Shown here in pieces: positions 33,912 to 45,680 of a stretch of DNA of 64,000 nucleotides. Source of the stretch: Artocarpus heterophyllus (lineage: Eukaryota > Streptophyta > Magnoliopsida > Rosales > Moraceae); contig CM046351.1 of NCBI GenBank assembly GCA_025403435.1, positions 24,641,730 to 24,705,729 of the forward strand, written 5' to 3'. The position numbers were made by a program, and so were the translations under genes. Under the pieces are notes generated by a model. The model saw only the letters and a program-made list of their open reading frames with translations. It had not been told where the DNA came from and did not search any database. The stretch's first letter is position 1; the number at the start of each line of letters is the position of its first letter.

Positions 33912-36085
33912 TGTCACGCCCCGAAGTACGGGAGGTGACGTGACAGATTATTTAAATTAATTAAACAAGAATTTAATTAAAACCAATGGTTTAAGGATCA
34001 AATTAAGTGAGAAATAAGAAGATTTCAACCACATTTTTATAAAAGAATTTATAAATATTAAGCAAATAATAAAAATTAATAAAGAACCGCGAGTATGGGT
34101 TCCACAACCCACAACTTGTGCACACATATGGTACTGATAATATCATAAATACAATCACAGTCTAGGATACAGATAAAGTTAAATCTTACATGTCTTGATT
34201 AAATAATACAAAATATAAATCAATCCTCCTATTGCTCCTGAGTTCGGTCCGAAGAATCCTCTCCAAACCTAAATGGGAAACCACCTAGAGGGGGAAAATT
34301 TAAAACAAATAAAACGTGAGCGAAAGGCTCAGTAGGACTATGTTTTATAAATAATTTAATTTAAAGAAACATTTTATTGTTTAGGAGTACTCAAAAGGAA
34401 TCTTAAATAAACAAACAAATAAATAAATAAATAATTTTGAGTAGAGCCGTCCTGACCCAGAACAGTCTACTCGCACAATCAGAAATACCATTTTTCTTTT
34501 CCTAGGCAAACCATGATATCACCACCGTAGTGGCCTAGCTGGGTTTCGGGACCTGCCCCCAAGGTCGATCGCTACACGACCCGATCTTTGATATGACATC
34601 ATGCCTATGTATTTATTATCATTATCATTCAAAACCCAATTACCGAGTGTTGTTAATTACATTCATTATGAAGTTCGTTTCAGATCACGGTATATTAAAA
34701 ATATAACCGATAAATTCATTTTTAAACAACCGTTGAAAACATTTTAATAGAAATCCTTTCCAAATCCAAATCATTTCAAAACCATGCTACCAAGGAAGTG
34801 GGGTAGAAGTCCTACCTCAATACTCGTGCCGGTGCCCCACACCGTAATCCCGGTTCGCTATACATTAGATCCACGGAACCACGAACGATCCTAAATACAA
34901 ACTAAGTCGGTCAATATCTAGTTCGAGACATTCTATGTTACTAAACCATTTCATGATGTCCTAGCGTGCCATTGTACCTTTAAAATCATTCTATAAGGTT
35001 GGGATTCAAATTAGGGTTCAAAACAGTAAAAACGAGTAAAAATCACAAAAATTTCAATGCCTCGGTTGGCCTGCCGGACTCCCTGCTTCGGTCGGCCAAA
35101 CTGCACAGTTCGGCCTGCCAAAAGCCAGGTCCGGTCGGCCGGTCATTTCCCCAGGTTCGGCCTACCGGACGGAAGAACACCGGCCTGCCGATCCCTGTTC
35201 CGGCCTGCCGAACACGCACTTCGGCCTGCCGAACTGGGAAAACCCAGAAATTTCAGCCACGGGTTTCGATTTCCCCAAAACCTAAATCTTGATTCTAACC
35301 TGTTTTTCTCAAATCTCAGGCATAGAAAACATTCATAGATGATAGGAAAACATATTTAGACACTTTAAAACTCATTTAAACAAGATTCAAACACAAAAAT
35401 CTTGAAAATCTGAAAATAGAAAAAGTTGAGGAAAAATGAAAAATCTTGAATCCAATTCGTTTTTCTTCAATCTAAGCTTAGATTCTAGTTGTTCTAAGTT
35501 CATTTAACTCAAATCCAAGGTTTTCTAAGCTCAAACAAACCTAGATTTCAAAAATGCATAAAATTAAAAATTTTAGAAAAAGTTTGAAAATTTCAAAACT
35601 AACATCGAATCGAAGCTTCAATCCGCGTTCTCGGTTGCTAAATCACGTCCCCGAGCTTCCTCCTTGCTAACCCGAAGCTTGGATTCAAAATTGGGTTTAA
35701 AAATTTTGAGAGAGATAGAGAGAGAAAGGGTGCCGACAGAGATCAAGAGAAAGGGAGAGAGAGGGTGCCGTGAGAGTGAGGAGAGAGAGAGAGGGGAAGG
35801 AAATAAATAGAGAAAATCGGTGGGCGGTTTTACTGTGCGAAAACCATGTGCCGCCCACTGTTTTGTAAAACGGAGTATTTTTAACAATTTACAAATTGTT
35901 GTGTTTTAAAACTCAAAACATCATTTTTAAAATAATAGGAAATCATTTGAATGCATCAATTGAACAAACCAACCAAAAATTCAAAATCCAACTAAATAAT
36001 CTAATTAATGTTAAAACGTTAATTATGGCACATTAATTCATCATTTATATTACATTAACATTAAATAAATTTCGGGGCGTTACAG
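33912..36085 (-). repeat. 5' LTR of the gypsy element
   Basis: On the minus strand it starts TGTAACGCCCCGAAATTT and ends CGGGGCGTGACA; about 2.17 kb. Landmarks shared with the LTRs at 45798 and 60692 are the CTACTGAGCCTTTCGCTCAC box, a GC-rich array of CGGCCTGCCG-type repeats (35060-35250) and a GA-rich run (35705-35800). It sits inside a UGT pseudogene; the flanking target site on the right reads GGTGC. Confidence 0.88.
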
Positions 36086-36422
36086 GTGCGCAGCCCCGGA
36101 TCAGCAGGCCTCTTCCCTTGGTCATTTCCTTGAATTCATGTTCTTTAATCCACTTCTGCAATTCCTCTGATTTATTCCCTTCCCTTATAACCCAAATGAA
36201 AGGTTTATTTGATGCTTCAAGGCCCAACCGAAACTCCACCAACTGGGTAGGTATTAGATTATAAACACTTCTTCAAGGCAAGCATAAAGTACAGAGTCAG
36301 GCTCATGTGAATCAAGCCACTTCATGCATTGGTGTTCCTCAATAGAGGCCTTGTTCCCTCTCTCAATCTCGACTTTCTGTGCTCTTCTACATATGCCGAC
36401 TCCAGCTCCTCAAAAGTGTTTA
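36086..36422 (-). pseudogene. UDP-glycosyltransferase fragment (UGT73-like)
   Basis: Minus-strand translation gives [20 protein letters not shown], then KGRGLLIRG at the entrance of the PSPG box, where WAPQ should follow but CAP is read before the gypsy LTR interrupts. The DNA closely follows 51526-51928 of the second UGT pseudogene but lacks about 63 bases near 36372. Similarity stops near 36422. It is the central-to-C-terminal part of a plant glucosyltransferase that would transfer sugar to small molecules; it is dead. Confidence 0.75.
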
Positions 36423-37770
36423 TGTGGTGTTTGTGAAAAGAAATTCTCTAAATAATCCAGATGTGTTGACGAAGATAATGTGGCATTTGAAATCAAAATT
36501 GTGCAAGATTTTCTCTTATTTTTATTTCGAATTTAAACTTAAGTCAATCTGCACTTAAATTATGTCTAGATTTTTCGTTGGCTTAACAATCTTTGTAAGT
36601 TCTGCAAGAATTTTCAAGATAAACTTGAAATTCATTTGAGTTTTAACTTTTAGAGCTAATAGATGTCGCATGAAGATTCAAATTATTTTGAATTGCTGTT
36701 GTTCGATAGTATGTGTAAACAAGTTGTGAAGATCATTGGCATGGCAACATCCGTGAAGATCGTAATCGTTTTTATGGCCATTTCCAGAATTTCTGTTCAG
36801 CGAGAATGTTGAACTGCCTGCACCCAGAGAAACCACAATCAATCACAAATATATAAAAAAGAAACCTTAGAAATATCAGGACTACAAAGCTCTAAAATCT
36901 ATGAAAACCACATATTGAAGCTTGACGGTATCTCAATAAAATGCAACTGGAAAGGGAAATGGTCTGAAAAGGAAAACTTGAATAAGGAAGCAAATCAAGC
37001 ACTTTATCCAAAGTCTTTAATTACGTCTTAAGTTTTAGGTTAGACTGTAAATTACCTACTACAAATTGCATGCCTGATTTGATAAGATAACAAACAATAG
37101 ACAGGAAAGGAAAACACTCGTGCCAGTTTTCTTTCTATTACTGATAATTACAGTGGCAAAACGGCATTCTTCTACTCAAATTTTTAGATCTGAAAGGCAA
37201 TATCGTAATTCACATATATCAAGTGGAAACTACCAAAAAATAAAAATAAAAATAAAAATAATAATAAAAAAAAAATGACATCTCAAAAGCGGTCTTTTTG
37301 GCAATAACCATACATCAAAATATCAAAACTCAGTAAAAAAGAGTAAAATCACCACTTAAACAAAGGTCATGACCAAGAACAATCGGAAAGCAGTATCATG
37401 CTTTACCTCAAACACTCCATGTTAAACTTAATCTGTCAAATTGTGTTATTAAATATCAAAATTTTTTTTATAAACATCCATCACTAAAGACTAAAGTTTG
37501 AGCAAGATCTACAAACCCCAATAAAACAATCCAGCTCCCAATTAGTCCAATAAAAAGTTTGACAAACCCTAAGAAAAAAAAAATAAAACCCAAACCAGCT
37601 CGAACCACATAAAACCCAAATAAACAAAATCAAAAACTCCATAATTCAGTAAAACAAAGGAAATCACAGCGGACAAAGAAGAAAGAAAAAGAGAGAGAAC
37701 ATACCAAGAGATTAAGAGGAATTATTATTGTTATAATTTTTATTGTCGGAGGTAAGCTGAGAGATGTAAA
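36423..37770. other. AT-rich sequence between UGT fragment and GC-rich block
   Basis: No coding signal recognised. A possible splice acceptor (GTGCAG at about 36820, minus) and a donor (GGTATGTTC at about 37705, minus) would allow an intron on the minus strand, but no protein supports it. Confidence 0.3.
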
Positions 37771-38110
37771 TGGGAGCTTGATTTCCGAAGAGAGTGCCCA
37801 CGACTAGAACGATCTGGCGACACCCTCTCAGTGGCACCTCGCGAGCCCAGACCCTGTTGCAGCGACCAGCGTTAGATTCATGCCTTGCTGCTTGCGGAGG
37901 GCACGTCTGGCTCTCACAATTGCGGCCGAAGCTGATATGGTTTGTCCGGGAAGAGAGGGGGCCAGGGTTGTACAAAAACTGCCCGCACCCGCCGGCCACT
38001 CACTCCCGCGCCTGCCCCGTCCGAAAAACGTTGGTCCACACCTCAGCAACTCACTAATGGGCGGATTGAACCAACCCGCCTGCATATGCTGACGTATACA
38101 GGTGGGTATG
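37771..38110. other. GC-rich block with overlapping short frames, unassigned
   Basis: Compared with its surroundings this stretch is GC-rich, with open frames on both strands (37828-38085 and 37712-37999 minus; 37794-38057 and 37880-38092 plus). None shows a domain I know. It could be a first exon or a fragment of a foreign or organellar sequence. Confidence 0.3.
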
Positions 38111-39401
38111 GTTTAAAATTTTAAGAGATGGGTCAAACCGAACCCGTCCACTTAATTCTTAAAAAAAAAAAAAAAAAATTCCTAACCTAATGTAATGACC
38201 TGCGTTGCCCAGCCCCAGGCCCTTTTGCCCCAAACAAGACAATCGATTTCACCCTTCTCTTTCAGTCCAGACACAGCCACCCTCTCCCCCCAAATTTCCC
38301 TCTTTTCTTTTCTTTTCTTATTCCCACTTCCAGTTCTGACTTCAGTGGCAGACGGCAATGGCGCAGTGGTTGACTGGTTCCCCTCCGGTGGCTATCTTCC
38401 TCTTCCATTCGCCGGCGTCGTCGTCATTCTTCTCTGTTTTATAAGTTTTTTTGTCTTCAAAGTTCAAAGGTTTTTTTCTTTTAGATTCTAGTAGAATCTG
38501 TCTTTTCTTGGCATTAGGTTGTTGTGTACTCTAATTGTTTGATGAAATTCTTCTTTGAATCAGTCCTTTTTTTTTTTTTCAATTGAGGTCTGGTGTGAAG
38601 GACTTTGTTTCCCTATATATATAAAATAAGAAAACCTTATTTACCCCTCAAGTCAATTCGCATCATCCTTTTCAACACTTCTGTGTACTGTAAGCAACAA
38701 GGATAGAAAAAAGAATTCAATTGAAACGTTATGAATGACAATCCATCGTCCATAAAAACAAAGTTCACAAAGACCCAACAAAACAAACAAAATCCCAAAA
38801 ACCATTTCATCACAAGAATTCCCAAACCCGATCAAAAAAGAGGAGAGCGTCAAGGGCATTTTGTGTAGCTTCCCCCTTTCTTATTTGGCCTTCTTTTGAT
38901 TTTGTAATGGTCTTTGACTGGATAGGCAAATTGATGATGTCTACAACGTGACTTGAATTCACACACGGAGGAAAGTTAAATCTAAATTGCTTTATCCCAC
39001 GCTCATTGAAATTGGAATTTTAGGTTTTTATTTTTCTTTGACTTGCAGTCTGGCTCTTCTCCTCTTTTTCCCCTGTCTCTCTTAAACCCTGTCATTCTTC
39101 CTTCATAAAATAAATTAAATAAAAACTCTTCCATTCTTTTTCGAAAAAACAATGCCACAGACTATTGACAGTATATAATCTAGTGGTATAAAACTTTTCG
39201 CTTTTTAAGTTTTTGCTTTCCTTCTTTTTTTTTTTTTTTTTCAATTAACGTAGTTGTACCAATTACAACAGGTTGCTCTATCCAAATCTTCCACGCACCT
39301 GGAATTTGAGATGCCCATTTGTTTAATTCGTCTGTTCTTATAGAAATTATGCTCATATTCCATTTTGCGTGTTTGAGTAACAACATAATTTGGTATCACA
39401 A
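38111..39401 (+). other. Upstream region of purH
   Basis: Holds pyrimidine-rich leader-like sequence at 38240-38340, TATATATATAAAATA near 38613-38627 and a long T-run at 39226-39241. A transcription start was not located. No separate gene is supported. Confidence 0.35.
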
Positions 39402-42400
39402 ATGAAGATGATTGGTTTGACGGCTGCTCCAACCACCAATTCAGTGCAAGTCTCAAACTCTTCTGCCCCAAACACAAGTCTTTCTGGGCTGTTTTCTAAT
39501 ACCCAAAGAAGAACTATTTGCCCTTGTCCTTGTTCTTTTATGGTAATGCAGCACTTCTGTGTTTCTTTTTTTTTTTTTTTTTAATAAACTTGTTTATATA
39601 TATGTTTTTTTGGGGACAAATGATAGTTCAGAATTTCACTCTCTCTTTGGCAATGCAGTCTTGTTCGATTAAGTACTCTTATTCGCTGCGTTCAGTTTGT
39701 AACCCAGTAAAAGCCATGGCAGCTCAGGAAACTATAGCACAGTCCCATTTTAAGCCAAAGCCTGACTCTCAATCCTCTTCTTCTGGTAATGCTTTCTTTT
39801 CTTTCTCATCTTCAATTTTCATCTTGGCGGGTTTATTTGTTTTTTTGTTAAAAAAAGGACCATTTTTTTATTTTATTTTTTTTGGGTCTTACACCACAAG
39901 ATTGTTTTCTTGAAGTGACAAGGGCTACTCACCACTCAGCTATCAAACTTGTATTCTAGTTCACGTTTTGTGTTTTGCTCATAGTCAGGTTAATTCTTTT
40001 CTAACCTTTACTTTTACTGAACATTGGTCTTCAGAAAAAAAGGGCCCTTTAAACCCCTTTCTTCATTTTTCTTCTTTTTTAAAGTTATCGATATATGTTG
40101 AGAGTTGTCTGTAGGTGGTGGATGTGTCTATATGTGCTTAATTTCTTATTTATTTGCTTCTTTGTGGGCTTCTACTGAAAAAGCCTTGAATAAATCTTGT
40201 TCCCTTTGTTCCCTTTGATTATTTTTATTTGGAAAGATGCGATTGACTGTTAGTGTTTCAGCTTGTAGTTTTTATGGTTTCTGATGATGATTTAGTTGAA
40301 TTTTTTTTGGAGGATTCCTTGTCCAACTTTTATGTACTGCTTTTCAATCTCAATAAAATTCAGTTTCATATAAAAGAAAAGCAGAAAATTCGAATATTGC
40401 GCTTATAAGTTATTAAGTTCGTCCATGTTTCAGGGAACAAAAAGCAGGCACTAATATCACCATCAGACAAGAAAGATCTTGCTCTATTAGGAAATGAACT
40501 TCAGAATTTGGGGTAAATTCTTGGGCACCATACTTCTATTAAACTTATGCTATTGTATATTCTTTGTTGCACGGAGCAGCTTGTTACAGAGGTCTTTGTT
40601 TGTTTCTGGTTCATGTCAATCAGCAGGAATTTGGTCTTCATTTACATTGATGTTATCTTATTGGCTGCACACAAGAATAGAAATTATTGTAGCATAGATA
40701 AGACAGTTCAATGGTATTAAAGTTTTCAATTTGAGCGGATGTTGTGACGGCTTCTCTTGTTACCTGTAGCTATACAATTGTTTCGACTGGAGGAACAGCG
40801 TCTGCTTTAGAAAGTGCTGGGGTATCTGTTACAAAAGTGGAAGACATTACTTCTTTCCCCGAGATGGTGAGTCAGTTGTTCGCCAACTTCTTCTCTTCTA
40901 GCTAAGATGGTGTCTCTGATCTCCCATGCTAACTTATAAACTATAAAGTAATGGTTAATCACATTTTCCTTAAATATGGTTAAAGTTATTATTTCAGATA
41001 TTTTTGGTATGTTTGATCCAGTTACTCCACCTTTTCTAGTGTATTTGTAGCTTTTGCAGCGTACATAAGATGCTTAGTTGATGCATATATATGAGAAATA
41101 GCCTTTTATAAATTGCTTCCTTTTTTTTAAACTCATGCCGGTCAAATTAATTTTTTCCCCATCATTACTGATAATGGTAGCAGAGGAACTCAATATGCAA
41201 GTCATTTCATTTATGTATTGTTTCAATGTCGTTGTTTAATTCTCTGGTGGTGCTATATCGTTTACACTGTTTCCAGAAGCTTGTGGTACCTTTTTTTCTT
41301 TTTATGTTCATTTAGTGGTCAATTCTGTTTCAGAGAAAATAAGGGAAATATATCTATACACACACACACTTGCATAGGAGCTTATGGTTTAAAAAGTAGA
41401 AAACCTGTTTTAGTGGGTCGTGGTACTCAACCTTGTGTTCAAAAGGAGCACCTATTTCGGAGACATCCCTTAAATGTAGTTCCAACTAACTTCTCAAACG
41501 TCGTGTATCGTTGGTGGGACCTTCCACTTGGATAGTGCTGATACAATTATGAAGTGTTTAGTGCCTATAAAACCCTTATATGATAACTTAACTTTAAAGA
41601 ATTAATAATGTTGCAGCAATTCCCACCTCTAGAGTGGCCTTTTTTTTGTTTTTGTTTTGTTTTGGCTTTTTTTTGGTTGTTTTGTTTTTTTTTTTTTTGT
41701 TTTTTTTTTTTTTTTTTTGGCGTGAAAGCTCTTATTTATAACGTAACTTTGATATAAATGTTGCTACTAATATTGTTATTATTATTTTAAAATATAAACC
41801 ACAGGCATAACTTTAGTGTTTTTGTTATAGCTTGATGGTCGTGTAAAAACTTTGCATCCTAAAGTTCACGGGGGAATTTTGGCAAGAAGAGATCAAAAGC
41901 ATCATATGGAAGCTCTTAATGAACATGAAATTGGTAAGAACTGCTGCACAAAGCATGCTTTGATTGTCTGCAAATATGTTATATTATTGACTTTTTTAAT
42001 TGGTATGTTGCAGGTACATTTGATGTTGTGGTGGTGAACTTGTATCCCTTTTACGATAAAGTCACTTCATCTAAAGAAATTGAGTTTGAAGATGGAATCG
42101 AGAACATTGATATTGGTGGTCCGGCCATGATAAGAGCGGCTGCCAAGGTTGGTTCATCTAGTTTATGATGATATCATGTTAGAATTCTTTGAGCATTTGG
42201 TCCATGGGCACCGTAATAATTGTAAATTTTTTTTGCCATCTAATATTGATGAGATTTTTATAAAGAGACTGGTGTTTCGTTGTTAAGAAGACTTTAATTT
42301 TTTGTGATTCTGTATTGTATCTTAATTGTATACCTTTCAAACTAAAGTGTGCTTGCTGTATAAAAACAGAATCACAAGGATGTCCTGGTTGTTGTTGACT

Positions 42401-44564
42401 CACACGACTATCCGGAGCTGCTGGAATTTCTTAAAGGAAACCAGAATGATCAACAATTCCGTAGAAAGCTTGCACAGAAGGCTTTTCAACACGTTGCTTC
42501 TTATGACTCTGCAGTTGCAGAGTGGTTGTGGAAGCAGTCATCGGATGGTATTTATTTATTTTTTTTGTGCTAGTTAAATATGAAACCAAACAAGGCAAAT
42601 GTTGGGAAGAATTAAGCTGCGATTGTACACTCATAAAATCACGAGGAATTATTCATTCTCTTCAAGCAATTTATTTTCCCTTTTCCTTTTGAGAACTTGA
42701 TTAAGAATGAAAAGACCAAACCAATTTTGTTTTTCTTCACCCCTTATGTTGACACTAACAGCCTTCTTTACGTGTCATAGAAAAATTCCCTCCTAGTTTA
42801 ACGGTTCCGATGTCACTTAAAATTTCTCTTCGATACGGAGAAAATCCTCATCAAAAAGCTGCATTTTATGTTGATAAGAGTCTTGCTGAAGTTAATGGCG
42901 GTGGTATTGCAACCGCTATTCAACACCATGGGAAGGTGAGTGATCATTGCATCTGTGTACATGCTCCATCCTTTTGCTATTTATGTCTATTTACACAACT
43001 TATTTTGTCCAACAAGTTGTTTTCTGTTTTTCCGCAAAGGTATCTTTATCTACTAAATTCCACTAAACACGAAGCTTTAATTTCTGTATTCCCAAGTCCA
43101 CATCTTTGTGAACTGGTGCCTAAGATATTACATGCTTGCATAATCTAAATCTCTAGCGGTCTCCTCTCTTCACCAATACTTGATGGTGAATGCATCACTT
43201 CATCAAACATGCTTTTGACCTATTACATTTTGGGTGCAGGAGATGTCATACAATAATTATTTAGACGCTGATGCTGCTTGGAATTGTGTAGCAGAGTTTA
43301 GAAAGCCTACATGTGTGGTTGTAAAGCATACAAATCCATGTGGTGTAGCGTCGTGTGATGATATTCTTGAAGCATATAGGCTTGCTGTGAAAGCGGATCC
43401 AGTTAGTGCCTTTGGTGGTATTGTAGCCTTCAACATAGAGGTTGATGAGGTGAGTACAATTTTGAATCCCATCCGAAGGCTTTACCACTTAAGCTTACAC
43501 CCCAAGGGCTAATTCACACTCTTCACTGGTTTCTATAGGTTGGAAAATTTGAGATTGATGATTGGAACTATTTTGGAGAGCTATCACTATGTTTTACTTC
43601 TCAGTATTTTCTGGCTACCTATTGCGATATATATTTTCTGTTTCAGGCTGTCGCTAGGGAAATCCGAGAATTTAGAAGCCCAACAGATGGTGAAACTCGT
43701 ATGTTCTATGAGATTGTGGTTGCACCCAAATACACAAAAAAAGGGCTTGAGATCCTTCGTGGAAAATCGAAGACATTAAGGATCCTTGAGGCAAGAAAAA
43801 ATGAGAAAGGAAAGCTTTCTCTTAGACAAGTTGGGGGTGGGTGGTTAGCCCAGGATTCAGATGACTTGATCCCTGAAGACATACAATTTAATTGTGTTTC
43901 TGAGAAGGCTCCACAAGAAAGTGAGCTACGCGATGCGGAGTTTGCATGGTTGTGTGTCAAGCATGTGAAAAGCAATGCCATTGTGATAGCAAAGGTTCTA
44001 CACCTTTTTTTTTTTTGGTTTATTTCTTTGTAATATTGTTTTGTTTATATTATCTGATTTAGTGTAATGAATTAGTCAATCCTAGACAAACTTATAGTCT
44101 TTGTCAATTGGGTTGGGCAGAACAACTGTATGCTGGGCATGGGAAGTGGACAGCCAAACCGTCGGGAGAGTCTAAGGATAGCCTTGAGGAAAGCAGGGAA
44201 TGAAGTCAAGGGAGCGGCTTTGGCTAGTGATGCCTTCTTCCCATTTGGTAATTATACGCTGCTTCCTACAATTTTCATTGATGACGTATATTTGCCTGAA
44301 TTGTCAATATTATTAGATGAAGTTGAGCATTTGATTACTATAGATTGATTCATTTTGAATGTTGTTTAAAAGCTGTTTATGATACTATTAATTATATATG
44401 CTACATGATTAGCTTGGAAGGATGCTGTGGAAGAAGCATGTGAGAGCGGAATCGGGGTTATTGCAGAGCCTGGTGGGAGCATTAGAGACGAGGATGCTAT
44501 AGACTGCTGCAACAAGTATGGCGTATCGCTTCTCTTCACCAATGTTAGGCACTTTAGGCATTGA
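39402..44564 (+). CDS. purH: Bifunctional purine biosynthesis protein PurH (AICAR transformylase / IMP cyclohydrolase), complete
   Basis: Twelve exons: 39402-39542, 39659-39785, 40434-40512, 40770-40866, 41831-41933, 42014-42147, 42370-42547, 42781-42935, 43240-43449, 43647-43994, 44121-44247, 44413-44564. All introns are GT-AG with consistent phases, and the product is 616 residues. The enzyme formylates AICAR with 10-formyl-THF and closes the ring to IMP, the last two steps of purine synthesis. Residues 1 to about 90 are Ser/Thr/Cys-rich with few acids, fitting a plastid transit peptide. The IMP cyclohydrolase (MGS-like) part follows with STGGTA and [19 protein letters not shown]. The transformylase part has [10 protein letters not shown], the catalytic KHTNPCG (Lys367-His368), [10 protein letters not shown] and the C-terminal TNVRHFRH. 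Nothing is missing, so the gene looks functional. The start is the first ATG after in-frame stops; the later in-frame Met in exon 2 could serve as an alternative start. Confidence 0.95.
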
Positions 44565-45680
44565 TTTCTTGCCTTTTTTCTGGATCATCCTTTGTGCCTT
44601 TATATATCAGGACCATGACTTGAAAGCCCTCGACAACATGCAATCTGAATAGATGCATAGGCATTACAATTTATAACTATGCATCAATAGCCTCAGTTTT
44701 GTAACAAATAATAAACTAGTGTACACAATTTGCTTTGGATTTTGACCCAAATGGAAAGAAGAGATTTATAAGTTGTTATTCAGCCAAAAAAATGTCATTC
44801 TTATTGTTCATTTATTTATTTCTAGAAAACTCACCAACGACGGGCCTTTTTTTTTCTTTTTTGAGAAAACATTGGAGATATTTATGCTACAATGGGGAGC
44901 CTTTCTTTATTTCCTTTTCTTTTTATGAGAGAACGTTAGAGATATTTATGTTACATGCCACTGATTTTAGTTAGATTGATTTATGTTGCAGGTCCAAAAA
45001 CTATTCTAGTATATGCCATAATCAAATAATTTAAGTTGTGTGTGCGGACAAAAATATCCCAAAGGAAACTTAGGGATTTTTTTCTTTTCCTCTTTCTTTC
45101 TCCCCCTCCCAACCTCCTTTCTCTCTCTCACCCAGAGTCTCTCGCATCTTTGGTTATATTTACTCTCCAATCACCGATCAAGATCGTCACTTGATCTATG
45201 ATGTTGTCGATGATATACAATGTTGCATCACCTACAACTTTTGTCGTGCTCCTCCCTCGTCGCCAATCCATGAGATGCTGATGATGCTGTCACCTTGAGA
45301 CACCATCCCGACTCCATGGCTGGATGACAAGGACTGTGACGAACTCAAATCTGGACAGAGTTCGTTGTGGCGTCGTGACGTCGTGTGACTAGACTAGAGA
45401 ACCAGGTCTCCATGATCTCTTCAGAGTGATCTTCTATGGAAATCTGTTCTTTTCTCCCCCACAAGAGTGGGATTGCAATTTTGGTTTCTCTCCTCCGAGC
45501 CTCCTTTGTGCAACTTCGACCTCTGCATGTTCTCTCATCCGACACTAGCACCGCCTGTGGTCGAAATGATTCAGCTTCTTAAGTTTTCGCAATTTATGCA
45601 CGGATGATGGTCTACTTCTATGTAATTTTCATGAATTTATTACTTTCTATGATGTTTATGTATACTATGGTAGTGTCCTT
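44565..45680. other. Downstream of purH: 3' UTR and unassigned sequence
   Basis: 44565-45030 probably includes the purH 3' UTR. From about 45070 to 45560 there is a more GC-balanced stretch starting with a pyrimidine run; no protein motif was recognised. Confidence 0.35.

Larger units (their letters stand above)
29230..36085 (-). mobile_element. Ty3/gypsy retrotransposon (Tekay/Del-like), 3' truncated
   Basis: On the minus strand the order is 5' LTR (36085-33912), tRNA-iMet primer site, gag, protease, reverse transcriptase, RNase H, integrase with C-terminal tail. The order RT-RH-INT identifies Ty3/gypsy; the tail and LTR type suggest the chromovirus Tekay/Del line, which is an inference. 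The 3' LTR and the last ~60 bases before it are missing, as shown by comparison with the related copy at 60692-64000. Long open stretches remain, but several catalytic residues are lost. Confidence 0.88.

Noticed and set aside
34999..35338. Arg/Pro-rich frames in two phases
   Set aside because: They translate the GC-rich repeat array of the gypsy LTR; the same happens at 46865-47174 and 61756-61947.
35618..35887. Leu/Ser-rich minus-strand frame, like a signal or membrane segment
   Set aside because: It comes from the GA-rich run of the LTR; similar frames at 47525-47713 and 62440-62634 have the same origin.
38195..38491. Possible short secreted or membrane protein upstream of purH
   Set aside because: The frame is a pyrimidine-rich leader-like stretch with no domain and no support for splicing to purH.
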